A DNA stretch of 64,000 nucleotides from Archangium lansingense (lineage in GTDB: Bacteria > Myxococcota > Myxococcia > Myxococcales > Myxococcaceae): NCBI RefSeq assembly GCF_026626635.1, contig NZ_JAPNKA010000001.1:6820001-6884000 (forward strand), written 5' to 3'. A model generated the notes under the pieces. The model did not search any database. It had not been told where the DNA came from and worked only from the letters and a program-made list of their open reading frames with translations. A program made the position numbers and the translations under genes. Positions 26,601 to 34,240 of the stretch are shown in pieces; the first letter of the stretch is position 1; every line of letters starts with the position of its first letter.

Positions 26601-29600
26601 GGAGACCGCCACCGAACTGCCCACCCTGGCGCCAGCAGCCGGCGCGGTGAGGCTCACCACCGGCACCACCAAGTCATTGTGCGTCGTCACCGTCACGGGC
26701 TGCGAGGTGACCTCGTTTCCAGCCAGATCGCGGGCCCGGACCGTCAGCGTGCGGCTTCCGTTCGGGGCGCTCCGGCTGTTCCAGTTCACGCTGTAGGGGG
26801 GCTGGGTGTCCGTCTCGATCAGGGTCTGCCCATCGAAGAAGTCCACGGCCGCCACACCAAGGTCGTCGCTCGCCGAGGCCGTCACCGTGACGGTGCCAGA
26901 CACCGAGGCGCCGTTGGAGGGCGAGGTGATGGCCACCTGCGTCGGTGGGAGGGAGTCCGGCTCCTGCGCGCCCACCGCGAAGACCAGGTCGTCGACATCG
27001 GTCTTCGATCCTCCCTGGCAAGGCCCGGTGGTGGCTCCGGAGTTGCGGAAGGCCGCGCGAATGGCCTGCTGGCCGCTGGCGGGCAGGACGTAGTCCGCCG
27101 AGAGCGTCTGTAGTCCCGTGGCCGTGGGCTTGACGGTGGTGAGGTACGTCCACACGGGCGCCCCGCTCACACTCGTCGTGTAGTACAGGTCCAGGAGGTT
27201 GGAGGTGGCGATGTAGACCCAGACGTCGGCCTCGATGCGGACCCGCTTCCCGGCGGCCAGGGGGGTGCCGTCCTCCCGGATGACCCGGACCCGCTCGATG
27301 GACTCGTCGTACTGGTAGTACCCGCTCGTTCCGTCGAGGCATCCATCCAACGTGTTGGGCATGTTCAGCTCGGGGCGCAGCGTCGCCCGTCCTCGGACCA
27401 GAGTCCGGGTGTCGCAGCGCGCCTCCACCGCGTCACACCGGGGCACCTTCAGGACCGGATCGAACTGCGCGCTGCCCGGGTTGCGCACCTCCACGGTGAT
27501 GGGAGCGCTCGTCGTGTAGTAGGGCGCCTGATCTCGCGCCCTGGCGGTCAGCGTGTGGGTGCCGTTGAGCACGTCCGCCGAGTTCCACGAGACCGCGTAC
27601 GGCGCCGTCGTGTCGGCGGCCCAGAGGCGCTCGCCGTCCACGAAGAACTCCACATCGGCGATCCCCTGGTTGTCGCTCGCGGCCGCCTCGAAGGAGACGA
27701 TGCCGCTCACGGCCGCTCCGTCGAAGGGCGAGGTGATCGAGATCTGCGGAGGGGTGAAGTCGTTGTCCACGAGCACGTTCAGCGTGCGCTCCGTGACGTT
27801 GCCGGCCGCGTCGAAGGCATTCACATGGATGACTTTCGGCCCGTTGGTGAAGAGCCGGGTGTCCCAGCCCGTCTGGAAGGAGGAGAGTGGAAAGTAGTAG
27901 CCGGAGAAGTAGTTGATGGTGCGGTCATCCACGACGACGGAGACGTACGTCACGCCGCGGTTGTCGCTGACGGAGCCCGAGATCGTGATCGTCTGGCGCA
28001 CGGTCGCGCCTTCCGCGGGCGTGCTGATGCTCACCGTTGGCGGCACGAGATCGTTGTCGAGGCGGACAGTGATCGGGGCCGAGGTGGAGACATTGCCGGC
28101 CAGGTCATACGCCCGGGCAGTGAGGGTGCGGTTGCCGTTGGGCACCGTCCGGGTGTCCCAGCTCAGCTTGTAGGGCGTGGACGGAGAGTGGCCGCTGGTG
28201 GCAATCAACGTGCTGCCGTCGTACAGCTCCACGCGGTTCACGCCGAAGTTGTCGCTCGCATCCACGGAGACCTCGACGACCTTGGAGACTGTCGAGCCTC
28301 CCGCCGGAGAGGAGATGTTCACGAAGGGAGGCGTGGTGTCCGGTTGCGTCCCCACCTCGATGACGAGGTCGTCATGATCCGCAAGAGGGTCCGAGGAGCA
28401 GGCGGAAGCGGTACCGCTGCCCGAGTGGTACACGCCCCGGAGGATATGCCGCCCGCCCGCCGGAAGCAGGTACCTGGTCGAGTGGGTCCAGGTTCCCGCC
28501 CCCTGGTAGGGCAGCTTCAAGGAGGCAATGCGAGTCCAGGAGGGGTTGCTCACGTCGGGCGAGACGTAGAGGTCCAGCACCTCATTGGCGGCATTGGTGC
28601 TCGCACGGACCGTGGCCTGAACTGTCACCTCCTTGCCCGCGACGAACGCGGTGCCGTCGATCCGGGTGACGACGAGCCGCTCCAGCGAGGGGCTAGCGCC
28701 ATACGTACCCTCCGTCCCATCCGCGCAAGCGCTGCCCAGGGTGTTGGGCGCGTGGACTTCGGGGCCGAGGTCTCCCCTGCCCTCCAGCAGCCATGCCGAG
28801 TCGCACTTGTTGCTCGGGGCCACGCACTCGGGAGCTCCCCAGGTGGAAGAGAACGCCGCGTTCCCGGCGTTCGAGAGCGTCACGTTCACCGGAGCGCTCA
28901 CCGCCTCGTTGCAGTTGGTGTCGTAGGCCCTGGCCGTGAGCACCGCTGCGCCATTGCCAGCGAGGGCGCTGTTCCAGACCAGCTCATAGGGAGCCGAGGC
29001 ATCCCAGCCGAGGGAACGATCGCCGAGGAAGAACTCGACCCGCGTAACGCGCTCGTCGTCCGTCGCGGTGGCCGTCAGGGTCACCGTGCCGCTCAGGGTG
29101 GAGCCAGTGGAGGGCGAAGTGAGCACCACCTGTGACGGGCTCGGGCCATTGCCGGTGCACCTGCGCGCGTACAGGAGCAGGTTCGGAGAGTTCGCGGGGA
29201 GGGAGCTGATCGTGCCGGGCGTGGCGCTGCTCGTGAGCTCGGCGGAGACCTGCTCGGGGGTGGCCTGGGAGTGGCTCTCCAGGAAGAGCGCCGCCACACC
29301 CGCCACGTGCGCGCTCGCCATCGAGGTGCCGCTGAGCGCCGCCAGGGTGGTGTCGTCGGAGTACCAGGCCGCGGTGATGCCCTCGCCCGGCGCGAAGAGG
29401 TCCACGCAGGAGCCGTGGTTGGAGAAAGAGGAAGCCCAGGCGTCGGAGCGGTTGGTCGCCGCAACCGTCATGGCGGCGGGAACCCGGGCGGGAGAGACAG
29501 TGCACGCATCCTTGGAGCCATTGCCCGCCGCGACCGCATAGAAGACTCCGGCGTTGATGGAGGCGGCGACGGCGTCATCCACCGCCTGCATCGCCTCGCC

Positions 29601-30371
29601 CGCCAGGCTCAGGGTGGCTACCGCCGGCTTCACATGATTGGCGGTGACCCAGTCGATGCCGGCGATCACCTGGGACCAGGTGAACGAGGGGCTGCAGCCC
29701 ACCACTCGTACGGAGTGCAAGGTGACGCCCTTGGCCACGCCCGAGGTCGCGCCGCCGAGCGTGCTCGCCACGTGCGTGCCGTGGCCGTTGCAGTCGTTCG
29801 AGCCGTTGCCATCCGCGATGGCCGAGAAGCCGTGGACCGCGCGCCCCCCGAACTCGGCATGGGTGAGACGGATGCCCGAGTCGATGACGTAGGCGTGAAC
29901 CCCGCTACCGATGCTGTTGTAGCGGTACAGCTGGTCCAGCGGCAGCGTCCCCTGATCGATGCGGTCGAGCCCCCAGGGCGCGTTCGTCTGCGTGCTCGCG
30001 AGGGAGGCCTCGCCGTCCTCCTCCACATAGCGCACGCGCGGGTCGTTGCTCAGCCGCAGCGCGTCCTCCTGCGTCATCGTCGCGGAGAAGCCATGGAGGG
30101 ACCGGGAGTACACCTGGTCCAACGTGGCCCCATGGAGCGCGGAGAGCTGGTGGGCGAGCTCCCCCACCGGCGCCTCGGCCAGGGCCGCCTTGTCGAGGGC
30201 GACGATGTACCGGCCCGGCACGGCCTTCCCGGTCTTCATCAGCCGGCTTCCCGCGACGAAGGACTTCACTGTCCGCGTTGGCGCTTCCGGCTCGGATGCG
30301 GGTTCCACGGAGGCGCGCTCGCACGACGCGAGCACGAGTCCTGCCGCGAGCAGTGTCACCAGGATACGCAT
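23697..30371 (-). CDS. Giant S8 (proteinase K-like) serine protease lipoprotein with Ig repeats
   Basis: A 2224-aa lipoprotein with the same signal and lipobox (LVLASC) as its downstream twin. After the lipobox come an inhibitor-I9 propeptide (VPGRYIVALDK to VRYVEEDGEAS) and a subtilisin-like domain with Asp of VIDSGIRLTH (about 164), His of DCNGHGTHVAS (about 197) and Ser of SGTSMASAHVAG (about 350). DCNGHGTHVA is the proteinase-K subgroup form. The rest matches the twin module for module: fourteen Ig-like repeats and three Cys modules in the same order. All catalytic residues are present. Probably a surface-anchored protease for prey or polymer degradation. It is upstream of the twin on the same strand, each with its own upstream element. 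Confidence 0.93.
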   Translation of the reverse strand: MRILVTLLAAGLVLASCERASVEPASEPEAPTRTVKSFVAGSRLMKTGKAVPGRYIVALDKAALAEAPVGELAHQLSALHGATLDQVYSRSLHGFSATMTQEDALRLSNDPRVRYVEEDGEASLASTQTNAPWGLDRIDQGTLPLDQLYRYNSIGSGVHAYVIDSGIRLTHAEFGGRAVHGFSAIADGNGSNDCNGHGTHVASTLGGATSGVAKGVTLHSVRVVGCSPSFTWSQVIAGIDWVTANHVKPAVATLSLAGEAMQAVDDAVAASINAGVFYAVAAGNGSKDACTVSPARVPAAMTVAATNRSDAWASSFSNHGSCVDLFAPGEGITAAWYSDDTTLAALSGTSMASAHVAGVAALFLESHSQATPEQVSAELTSSATPGTISSLPANSPNLLLYARRCTGNGPSPSQVVLTSPSTGSTLSGTVTLTATATDDERVTRVEFFLGDRSLGWDASAPYELVWNSALAGNGAAVLTARAYDTNCNEAVSAPVNVTLSNAGNAAFSSTWGAPECVAPSNKCDSAWLLEGRGDLGPEVHAPNTLGSACADGTEGTYGASPSLERLVVTRIDGTAFVAGKEVTVQATVRASTNAANEVLDLYVSPDVSNPSWTRIASLKLPYQGAGTWTHSTRYLLPAGGRHILRGVYHSGSGTASACSSDPLADHDDLVIEVGTQPDTTPPFVNISSPAGGSTVSKVVEVSVDASDNFGVNRVELYDGSTLIATSGHSPSTPYKLSWDTRTVPNGNRTLTARAYDLAGNVSTSAPITVRLDNDLVPPTVSISTPAEGATVRQTITISGSVSDNRGVTYVSVVVDDRTINYFSGYYFPLSSFQTGWDTRLFTNGPKVIHVNAFDAAGNVTERTLNVLVDNDFTPPQISITSPFDGAAVSGIVSFEAAASDNQGIADVEFFVDGERLWAADTTAPYAVSWNSADVLNGTHTLTARARDQAPYYTTSAPITVEVRNPGSAQFDPVLKVPRCDAVEARCDTRTLVRGRATLRPELNMPNTLDGCLDGTSGYYQYDESIERVRVIREDGTPLAAGKRVRIEADVWVYIATSNLLDLYYTTSVSGAPVWTYLTTVKPTATGLQTLSADYVLPASGQQAIRAAFRNSGATTGPCQGGSKTDVDDLVFAVGAQEPDSLPPTQVAITSPSNGASVSGTVTVTASASDDLGVAAVDFFDGQTLIETDTQPPYSVNWNSRSAPNGSRTLTVRARDLAGNEVTSQPVTVTTHNDLVVPVVSLTAPAAGARVGSSVAVSALATDDQGVTRVEFYDGLSLIGYDFYAPFTTTWIPRVTQTSNRTLTAWAYDAAGNVAISAPVDVVAVVLESTPPTVSLSAPANGAWLFGTVTLSADATDESGVSKVEFLVDGVVIRTHTAAPPYVYSWDSRGKADGSHTLSVRATDLHGNVATSTVVSVMLDNTAPIVTFTSPANEAALVGMVYLQANASDSVGVTRVDFLVDGVLLASDATAPYSVDWDTGLWLNGNHTLVARAHDVAGNMTSSAQVTVFTNQPGGSGYDYYLRVPECYSQGSVCDTTGYVKGRQSGEFYGGSSTLGNTCADGADSLEAQKINRIKVSSVNGGLLTQGQLARVEVHVNVLDTAMDALDLFSAGDANHPSWTYLTTLRPSATGSQVLSAEYVLPAGRLQAVRAQFRVGGNSGSACSTGPLDDHDDLAFAVDSGPTVELTMSPGYATVKGTVWLFARAVDEQEVTRVEFYVDGTLISTSTSPPVYSANWNTANLPDGVHSFTAKAYDITGLSNSSPPIVVTTDNTPPGATLLSPVPGTYVRGTAQLEAAISANEPVTKVEFYANWSLVGTVTSPPYTLSWNTTGLGGGTYLLVAKAYDSIGNAGSSTGVSVTVDNTVPTTAISAPAQNALVGGTVQVSATASDSQGVERVEFYVDGTLIGTDTSAPYTLSWNTTTVTDEAHVLTSRAYDFAGNVRTSTAVVVNIDNTPPDAVLTSPAPGSSLRGSVMLEASASDSSGVTKVEFYDGTTLIGTDTTASYVLSWNTVGVGEGVHTLSVKAYDSAGKVRTSAGVSVTIDNTAPTTALSAPAQNAAVRGTVPVSATASDNIGVAQVEFYADGTLLGSATTAPYAVSWDTTAWANGSVTLTTRAYDAVGNVTVSAGVAVTVDHTAPTVAITSPTNGASLFLSATLQASASDNRGVTQVVFYDGANVIGTDTTAPYSLSWSVLLVAKGNHTLTAKAYDAAGNVTTSAPVTVKVN

Positions 30372-30400
30372 GGGTTCTCCCCCCAGGGGGTCCAGACCTC

Positions 30401-30438
30401 TTTCCTGGTTTATTGAAGAAATCCTGAAATATTGGATC
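30401..30438 (-). promoter_or_regulatory. Conserved upstream element of the giant protease gene
   Basis: TTGAAGAAAT at 30413-30422 and ATTGGATC at 30431-30438 repeat the element before the twin gene with the same spacing. The inverted repeat seen there is imperfect here (TTTCCTGG versus TCCTGAAA). The match ends at ATTGGATC, immediately before the hydrolase remnant starts. Confidence 0.5.
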
Positions 30439-30440
30439 GC

Positions 30441-30699
30441 CCCCCGTCAAAAACGGGCCGACTACGCCGCACTGGGGCGAGGGGCGGAGCTCGTCAACGT
30501 CACCGTGCCTACGCTCGTCATCGCCACCCCGGAGGATCCCACCACCCCCGCGTCCAGCTCGCGACACCTGGCGGGGCTCCTGCCGCGCTCAACGCTGGTG
30601 ACGATCGATGGGATGGGGCACGCGCTTCCGCGCGCTGTTCTGCCCCGGCTTTCGGAGGCGATCCTGAACCACCTGGAGGCATTCCCGACGAGGAGCTGA
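30441..30699 (+). pseudogene. C-terminal remnant of an alpha/beta hydrolase
   Basis: About 85 codons read as the last third of an alpha/beta hydrolase: RADYAALGRG, the strand VTVPTLVIATPEDPTTP (the usual VPTLVIxGxxD with its acid residue), SSRHLAGLLP, and DGMGHALPRAV carrying the catalytic histidine. It ends LSEAILNHLEAF, a typical last helix. The nucleophile half is missing; sequence upstream is the control region of the giant protease on the other strand. It therefore looks like a gene cut when that region was inserted. Confidence 0.65.
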
Positions 30700-30827
30700 G
30701 GAGGACCCAGGCCTTTCGCGGAGGAGGGGGACGGACTTGCGAGTCCACCCTGGCAAGCCCGTCACCCTGTTGCTCCAGCGCCAAAGGGCCTCACCTTTTG
30801 GGAGACCCCCCAACAAGGAGTTGGTCC

Positions 30828-31169
30828 ATGAAGAAGCTCCCCTTCCTGGTTGCCACCTGTGTGCTCGGCTTGTCGGCCTGCGCCAGCAGTTCAACGGCGC
30901 GTCCGGGCAACGTGGGAGATTATCTGAACGAAGTGGACGTCGCCCGGAGGGACCGCATGAACGCCCCCACCGTCTACAATGGTGAGGCCACGGGAGCCGC
31001 GGGCTACCTCGTCACCACGGATGATGGACGGGTCTGGGCCCCTGAGGTCCCCCCGGGCAACACCGTGACGATGACTCCCTCTGATGTCCGGCGGGCCGTT
31101 GAAGAGTGGGAGAACACCCTCTCCAGCGTGACCGACGAAGGCCCCACGGAGAGTGCGCCGCAGCAGTAG
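30828..31169 (+). CDS. Small lipoprotein of unknown function
   Basis: A 113-aa lipoprotein: MKKLPFLVATCVLGLSACAS with lipobox LSAC (Cys18). The mature part is mixed-charge (YLNEVDVARRDRMNAPTVYN), has a VTTDDGRVWAPEVPPGN segment and ends in a possible helix (PSDVRRAVEEWENTLSSV). AAGGAG lies 8 nt before the ATG. No family is recognised. It sits alone between the hydrolase remnant and the lipase-like gene. Confidence 0.75.
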   Translation: MKKLPFLVATCVLGLSACASSSTARPGNVGDYLNEVDVARRDRMNAPTVYNGEATGAAGYLVTTDDGRVWAPEVPPGNTVTMTPSDVRRAVEEWENTLSSVTDEGPTESAPQQ

Positions 31170-31322
31170 TCACGGTTCCGTATTCCCACACCTGGCGAGG
31201 CCGCTGACTGGCCCGAGAAGGCTTCGCCAGGAAGGCCGCATGCACCTCACGGGCCAGCCCGCGAGCCCTGGGAAAGACCTGGCGCCCCACCAGGCACCGG
31301 CTTCCCGATAAGCTGGCGCGGC

Positions 31323-32510
31323 ATGTTGTGGCTCGCGCTCACGCTCCTCCTCCTCGCTGCCGTGGTCGTCGGGATCGTCATCGCGTGGCGGCTCCGCCCG
31401 ACGCCAGCCCTCTGCCAACCCCAGCAGTACGACGCCGCGCCGCAGCCGGGGACGTTCGCGGTGCGGGCGCTCGAAGCGATGCCGCCGATCGTTCGCGACA
31501 CGCCCGTCCTCGAGTCCCAAGCTCCCGCCTGGCGCGAGGCCATGCAGCAGGCAGGCAGCCGGCTGCGCCGCTCCGGGGTGCGCCACGTCGTCTTCGTGCA
31601 CGGCACCTTCGTCGGCCACGACCCTACCCTGCTGCTCTCCGCGCTCGAGGGGCCGCTCTCGGCCCTGAGCCCGGGACTCATGCCGTCCCTGCGCCGCCTC
31701 TCCAAGCTCCCGAGCGATCGCGTCCTGCGCGATCTCGGCAACTACACCCCCGAGTACGTCTCCCTCTTCGAGAAGGCGCTGGGCGGCGACGTCCACGCCA
31801 CGCGCTTCGTCTGGTCCTCGGCGAACAACCATGTCGCCCGCCTGCGTGCGGCCGTGGAGCTGCTGCGGCTCCTCGCCACCTCGGAGCACGGGAGCAAGCG
31901 GACGCTGCTGCTCGGGCACAGCCATGGCGGCCAGGTGCTCGCCCTGCTCACGCAGCTCGTCTACCCGGCGCGGACCGCGGAGGCGCTCTGGCAGGCCGTA
32001 CGCGACGCCGGCGAGCCCACGGAGGTCCTCCAGGAGATGGCGAAGAAGGTCGCCCGCGCGCGGCTCGACATCGCCACCTTCGGCATGCCGCCGCGCTATG
32101 GCTGGGCGGCGGGCCGGCGGTGCCGCGTCCTCCATGTCATCAACCACCGGGGTGCGGAGCCGCGCGGGAGCACCGTTGCCGGCGTCCTCCAGACCGAGAG
32201 TGGCGACTACGTGCACCAGTGGGGCATCGCCGGTTCGGACCTGCCGCCGGGCAACGCGAAGGAGCGGGAGCTGGCCGCGCGGCTCGATGCCATCCTCGGC
32301 GAGGGCTATGACGTGAAGGCCTGGCTCCAACACGTGCGCCACGGCGCGCGCGTGCCGCGGGACGGGTTCAGCTACCTCGTCGACTACGGCGACCGAGGTA
32401 CGGGCACCCTGCCCAACTGCCTGGCAACATGCTTCGGGCACGGCGTCTACACGAGCTATGACGCCATGCTCTTCAACGCCCGCCTCCTCGCGGACCACTT
32501 CTACCGGTAG
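31323..32510 (+). CDS. Membrane-anchored alpha/beta-fold lipase-like protein
   Basis: A 395-aa protein with an N-terminal hydrophobic anchor (MLWLALTLLLLAAVVVGIVI). The alpha/beta hydrolase core is visible: HVVFVHGTFVGHDP carries the oxyanion-type HG motif, and LLLGHSHGGQVLALL is the nucleophile elbow G-H-S-H-G. A later HGVYTSYDAML may supply the histidine. G-H-S-H-G is seen in lipases and in serine hydrolases of the DUF676/PGAP1-like type. Substrate is probably an ester or lipid at the membrane. No clear ribosome site precedes the ATG. Confidence 0.75.
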   Translation: MLWLALTLLLLAAVVVGIVIAWRLRPTPALCQPQQYDAAPQPGTFAVRALEAMPPIVRDTPVLESQAPAWREAMQQAGSRLRRSGVRHVVFVHGTFVGHDPTLLLSALEGPLSALSPGLMPSLRRLSKLPSDRVLRDLGNYTPEYVSLFEKALGGDVHATRFVWSSANNHVARLRAAVELLRLLATSEHGSKRTLLLGHSHGGQVLALLTQLVYPARTAEALWQAVRDAGEPTEVLQEMAKKVARARLDIATFGMPPRYGWAAGRRCRVLHVINHRGAEPRGSTVAGVLQTESGDYVHQWGIAGSDLPPGNAKERELAARLDAILGEGYDVKAWLQHVRHGARVPRDGFSYLVDYGDRGTGTLPNCLATCFGHGVYTSYDAMLFNARLLADHFYR

Positions 32511-32543
32511 CGCTGTCCTCCCGGCCCCTCGGAACGAACCTAT

Positions 32544-33089
32544 ATGACCACCCCCATCGACCCTTCCACCATCGACACCGAGCGCCTCATCATGCGCCGC
32601 CCACGACTCGAGGACTTCGAGGAAGCCCTCGCGATGTGGGGAGACCCGAACGTCACCCGATTCATCAGCGGCAAGCCGTCCACCCGCGAGGAGATGTGGA
32701 GCCGCCTGCTGCGCTACGTGGGCCACTGGGAGCTGATGGGGTTCGGGTTCTGGGTGGTGCGCGAGAAGAGCACGGGCCGGTTCGTCGGCGAGGTGGGCCT
32801 CGCGGACTTCCGGCGGGACATCGATCAGCCGTCATTCGCGGGAGCGAAGGAGGCGGGCTGGGTGGTGTCTCCGTCGGTTCACGGAAAGGGGTTCGCCACG
32901 GAGGCCGTGAGCGCGGCGCTGAAGTGGGCCGAGGGCAAGTTCGGTCCGGAGCGAGTGGTGTGCATGATCGCCCCGGAGAATGAGGCGTCCCTCAACGTCG
33001 CGCGCAAGGTTGGCTTCCGTGAGTTCGCACGCGGCACGTACAAGGGCGAGCCCTCGATGATGCTCGAGAGGGTCCCCGGGGCGAAGTGA
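32544..33089 (+). CDS. GNAT family N-acetyltransferase
   Basis: A 181-aa RimJ/RimL-type acetyltransferase: IDTERLIMRRPRLEDFEEAL at the start, WVVREKSTGRFVGEVGLADF in the core, the acetyl-CoA region EAGWVVSPSVHGKGFATEAV, and PENEASLNVARKVGF with the conserved Asn before the last helix. It differs from the GNAT at 14 kb mainly in the substrate-side segments. The stop is 6 bp from the end of the convergent dehydrogenase gene. Acceptor is unknown. Confidence 0.92.
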   Translation: MTTPIDPSTIDTERLIMRRPRLEDFEEALAMWGDPNVTRFISGKPSTREEMWSRLLRYVGHWELMGFGFWVVREKSTGRFVGEVGLADFRRDIDQPSFAGAKEAGWVVSPSVHGKGFATEAVSAALKWAEGKFGPERVVCMIAPENEASLNVARKVGFREFARGTYKGEPSMMLERVPGAK

Positions 33090-33095
33090 GCCCTG

Positions 33096-34121
33096 TCAGG
33101 AGCGGACGCGAATCACGAGCTTGCCGAAGGGCCCGCGGTCCAGGTGCTCCAGCGCCTTCGGGAAGTCGGCAAGCGGGTAGACGGTATCGACCACGGGCTT
33201 GAGCGCGAGCCGATCGACCGCGCGCGCCAGGTTCTCCAGGCCGCGCCGATGTCCGACGAGGATGCCCTGGATGACCCCATGCGTCTGGAACAGCGGCAGC
33301 ACGGGGAAGCGGACTTCGAAGCCCTCCAGCACGCCGATCAGGGAGATGCGCCCGTCGGACGCCAGGGCCTTCACGGAACGGGCGAGGTTGTCGCCACCGA
33401 CCAGCTCCAGGATGTGGTCCGCACCCTCGCCCCGGGTGAGCTCGAGCACGGCCTTCTCCCAGTCAGGCGTGTGGCGGCGATGGATGCCGTGGGCTGCCCC
33501 CAGCCCCTTCGCGCGGGAGAGCTTGTCCTCATCCCCTGAGAGCACGATGACCCGAGCGCCCATGGCCGAGGCGATCTGCACGGCGAACAAGGACACGCCC
33601 CCCGTGCCCTGCGTCACCACCGTCTGACCCGGGCGCAGTCCCCCCAGCTCCACCAGCGAGGTCCAGGCGGTGAGCGCAGCACACGGCAGCGTGCTCGCCT
33701 GCAGGTCATCCAGCGTTTCGGGGGAGGCCACCAGCCAGCTCTCGGGCATGGCCACGTACTCGGCCAGCACGCCCGGCACGCTGCCGCCCAGGCTGCGCAC
33801 TCCACCATTCGCGCGAGGCACCGGACCGTCTACCCAGTCGGTCTGGAAGTTGGCGATGACCCGAGCGCCTTCCTTGAAGCGGTGGGTGCCCGCCCCGGTG
33901 GCGACGACCTCCCCCGCCATATCGGAGGTCGGGACGTACGGGCTGGGCGCGCCCGAGTACCCAGCCCCATCCAGGAAGAGCTTCTCGCGGTAGTTGAGGG
34001 ACACCGCCGAGACGCGAACCAGGACCTCGCCTGGACCTGGGCTGGGAATCGCCACATCCGCCAGCTCCAGGTTTGCCCGGCCGGACTGCCTCAGCTGCCA
34101 ACGCTTCATCGTGCCACCCAT
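33096..34121 (-). CDS. Zinc-independent MDR-family NAD(P)-dependent alcohol dehydrogenase/quinone reductase
   Basis: A 341-aa medium-chain dehydrogenase. The N-terminal GroES-like domain reads IPSPGPGEVLVRVSAVSLNYREK, where NYRE replaces the catalytic-zinc Cys, and there is no four-Cys structural-zinc lobe, so it belongs to the zinc-free branch. The Rossmann part has VVTQGTGGVSLFAVQIAS (about 170-190) and a nearby acidic SGDEDKL. The end PLADFPKALEHLDRGPFGKLVI is the family's closing pattern. A ribosome site (GGGAG) supports this ATG; the next Met, four codons on, is the start of many homologues. Divergent from a LysR gene, its likely regulator. Confidence 0.9.
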   Translation of the reverse strand: MGGTMKRWQLRQSGRANLELADVAIPSPGPGEVLVRVSAVSLNYREKLFLDGAGYSGAPSPYVPTSDMAGEVVATGAGTHRFKEGARVIANFQTDWVDGPVPRANGGVRSLGGSVPGVLAEYVAMPESWLVASPETLDDLQASTLPCAALTAWTSLVELGGLRPGQTVVTQGTGGVSLFAVQIASAMGARVIVLSGDEDKLSRAKGLGAAHGIHRRHTPDWEKAVLELTRGEGADHILELVGGDNLARSVKALASDGRISLIGVLEGFEVRFPVLPLFQTHGVIQGILVGHRRGLENLARAVDRLALKPVVDTVYPLADFPKALEHLDRGPFGKLVIRVRS

Positions 34122-34178
34122 CGTTTGCTCCCAGTCAGTGCGTGAAAGAGTCGCAGCGGATATAGAGGCGAGTGAGTT

Positions 34179-34213
34179 TCTCCAGTAGAGACATTGCGTC
34201 GGCTCACTGGAGA
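34179..34213. promoter_or_regulatory. Inverted repeat between divergent LysR and dehydrogenase genes
   Basis: TCTCCAGT and ACTGGAGA form a perfect 8-bp inverted repeat with a 19-bp centre; extending to GTTTCTCCAGT/ACTGGAGACAC gives 10 of 11. It lies 28 bp before the LysR start and 58 bp from the dehydrogenase start, where a LysR-type activator normally binds. Confidence 0.5.
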
Positions 34214-34240
34214 CACGAAGTCGCCAATAGGAGCGGAGTC

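Noticed and set aside
17944..30371. CRISPR or satellite DNA signal from repeated DNA
   Set aside because: The repetition is of about 90-codon Ig modules, varied at DNA level, within two open genes.
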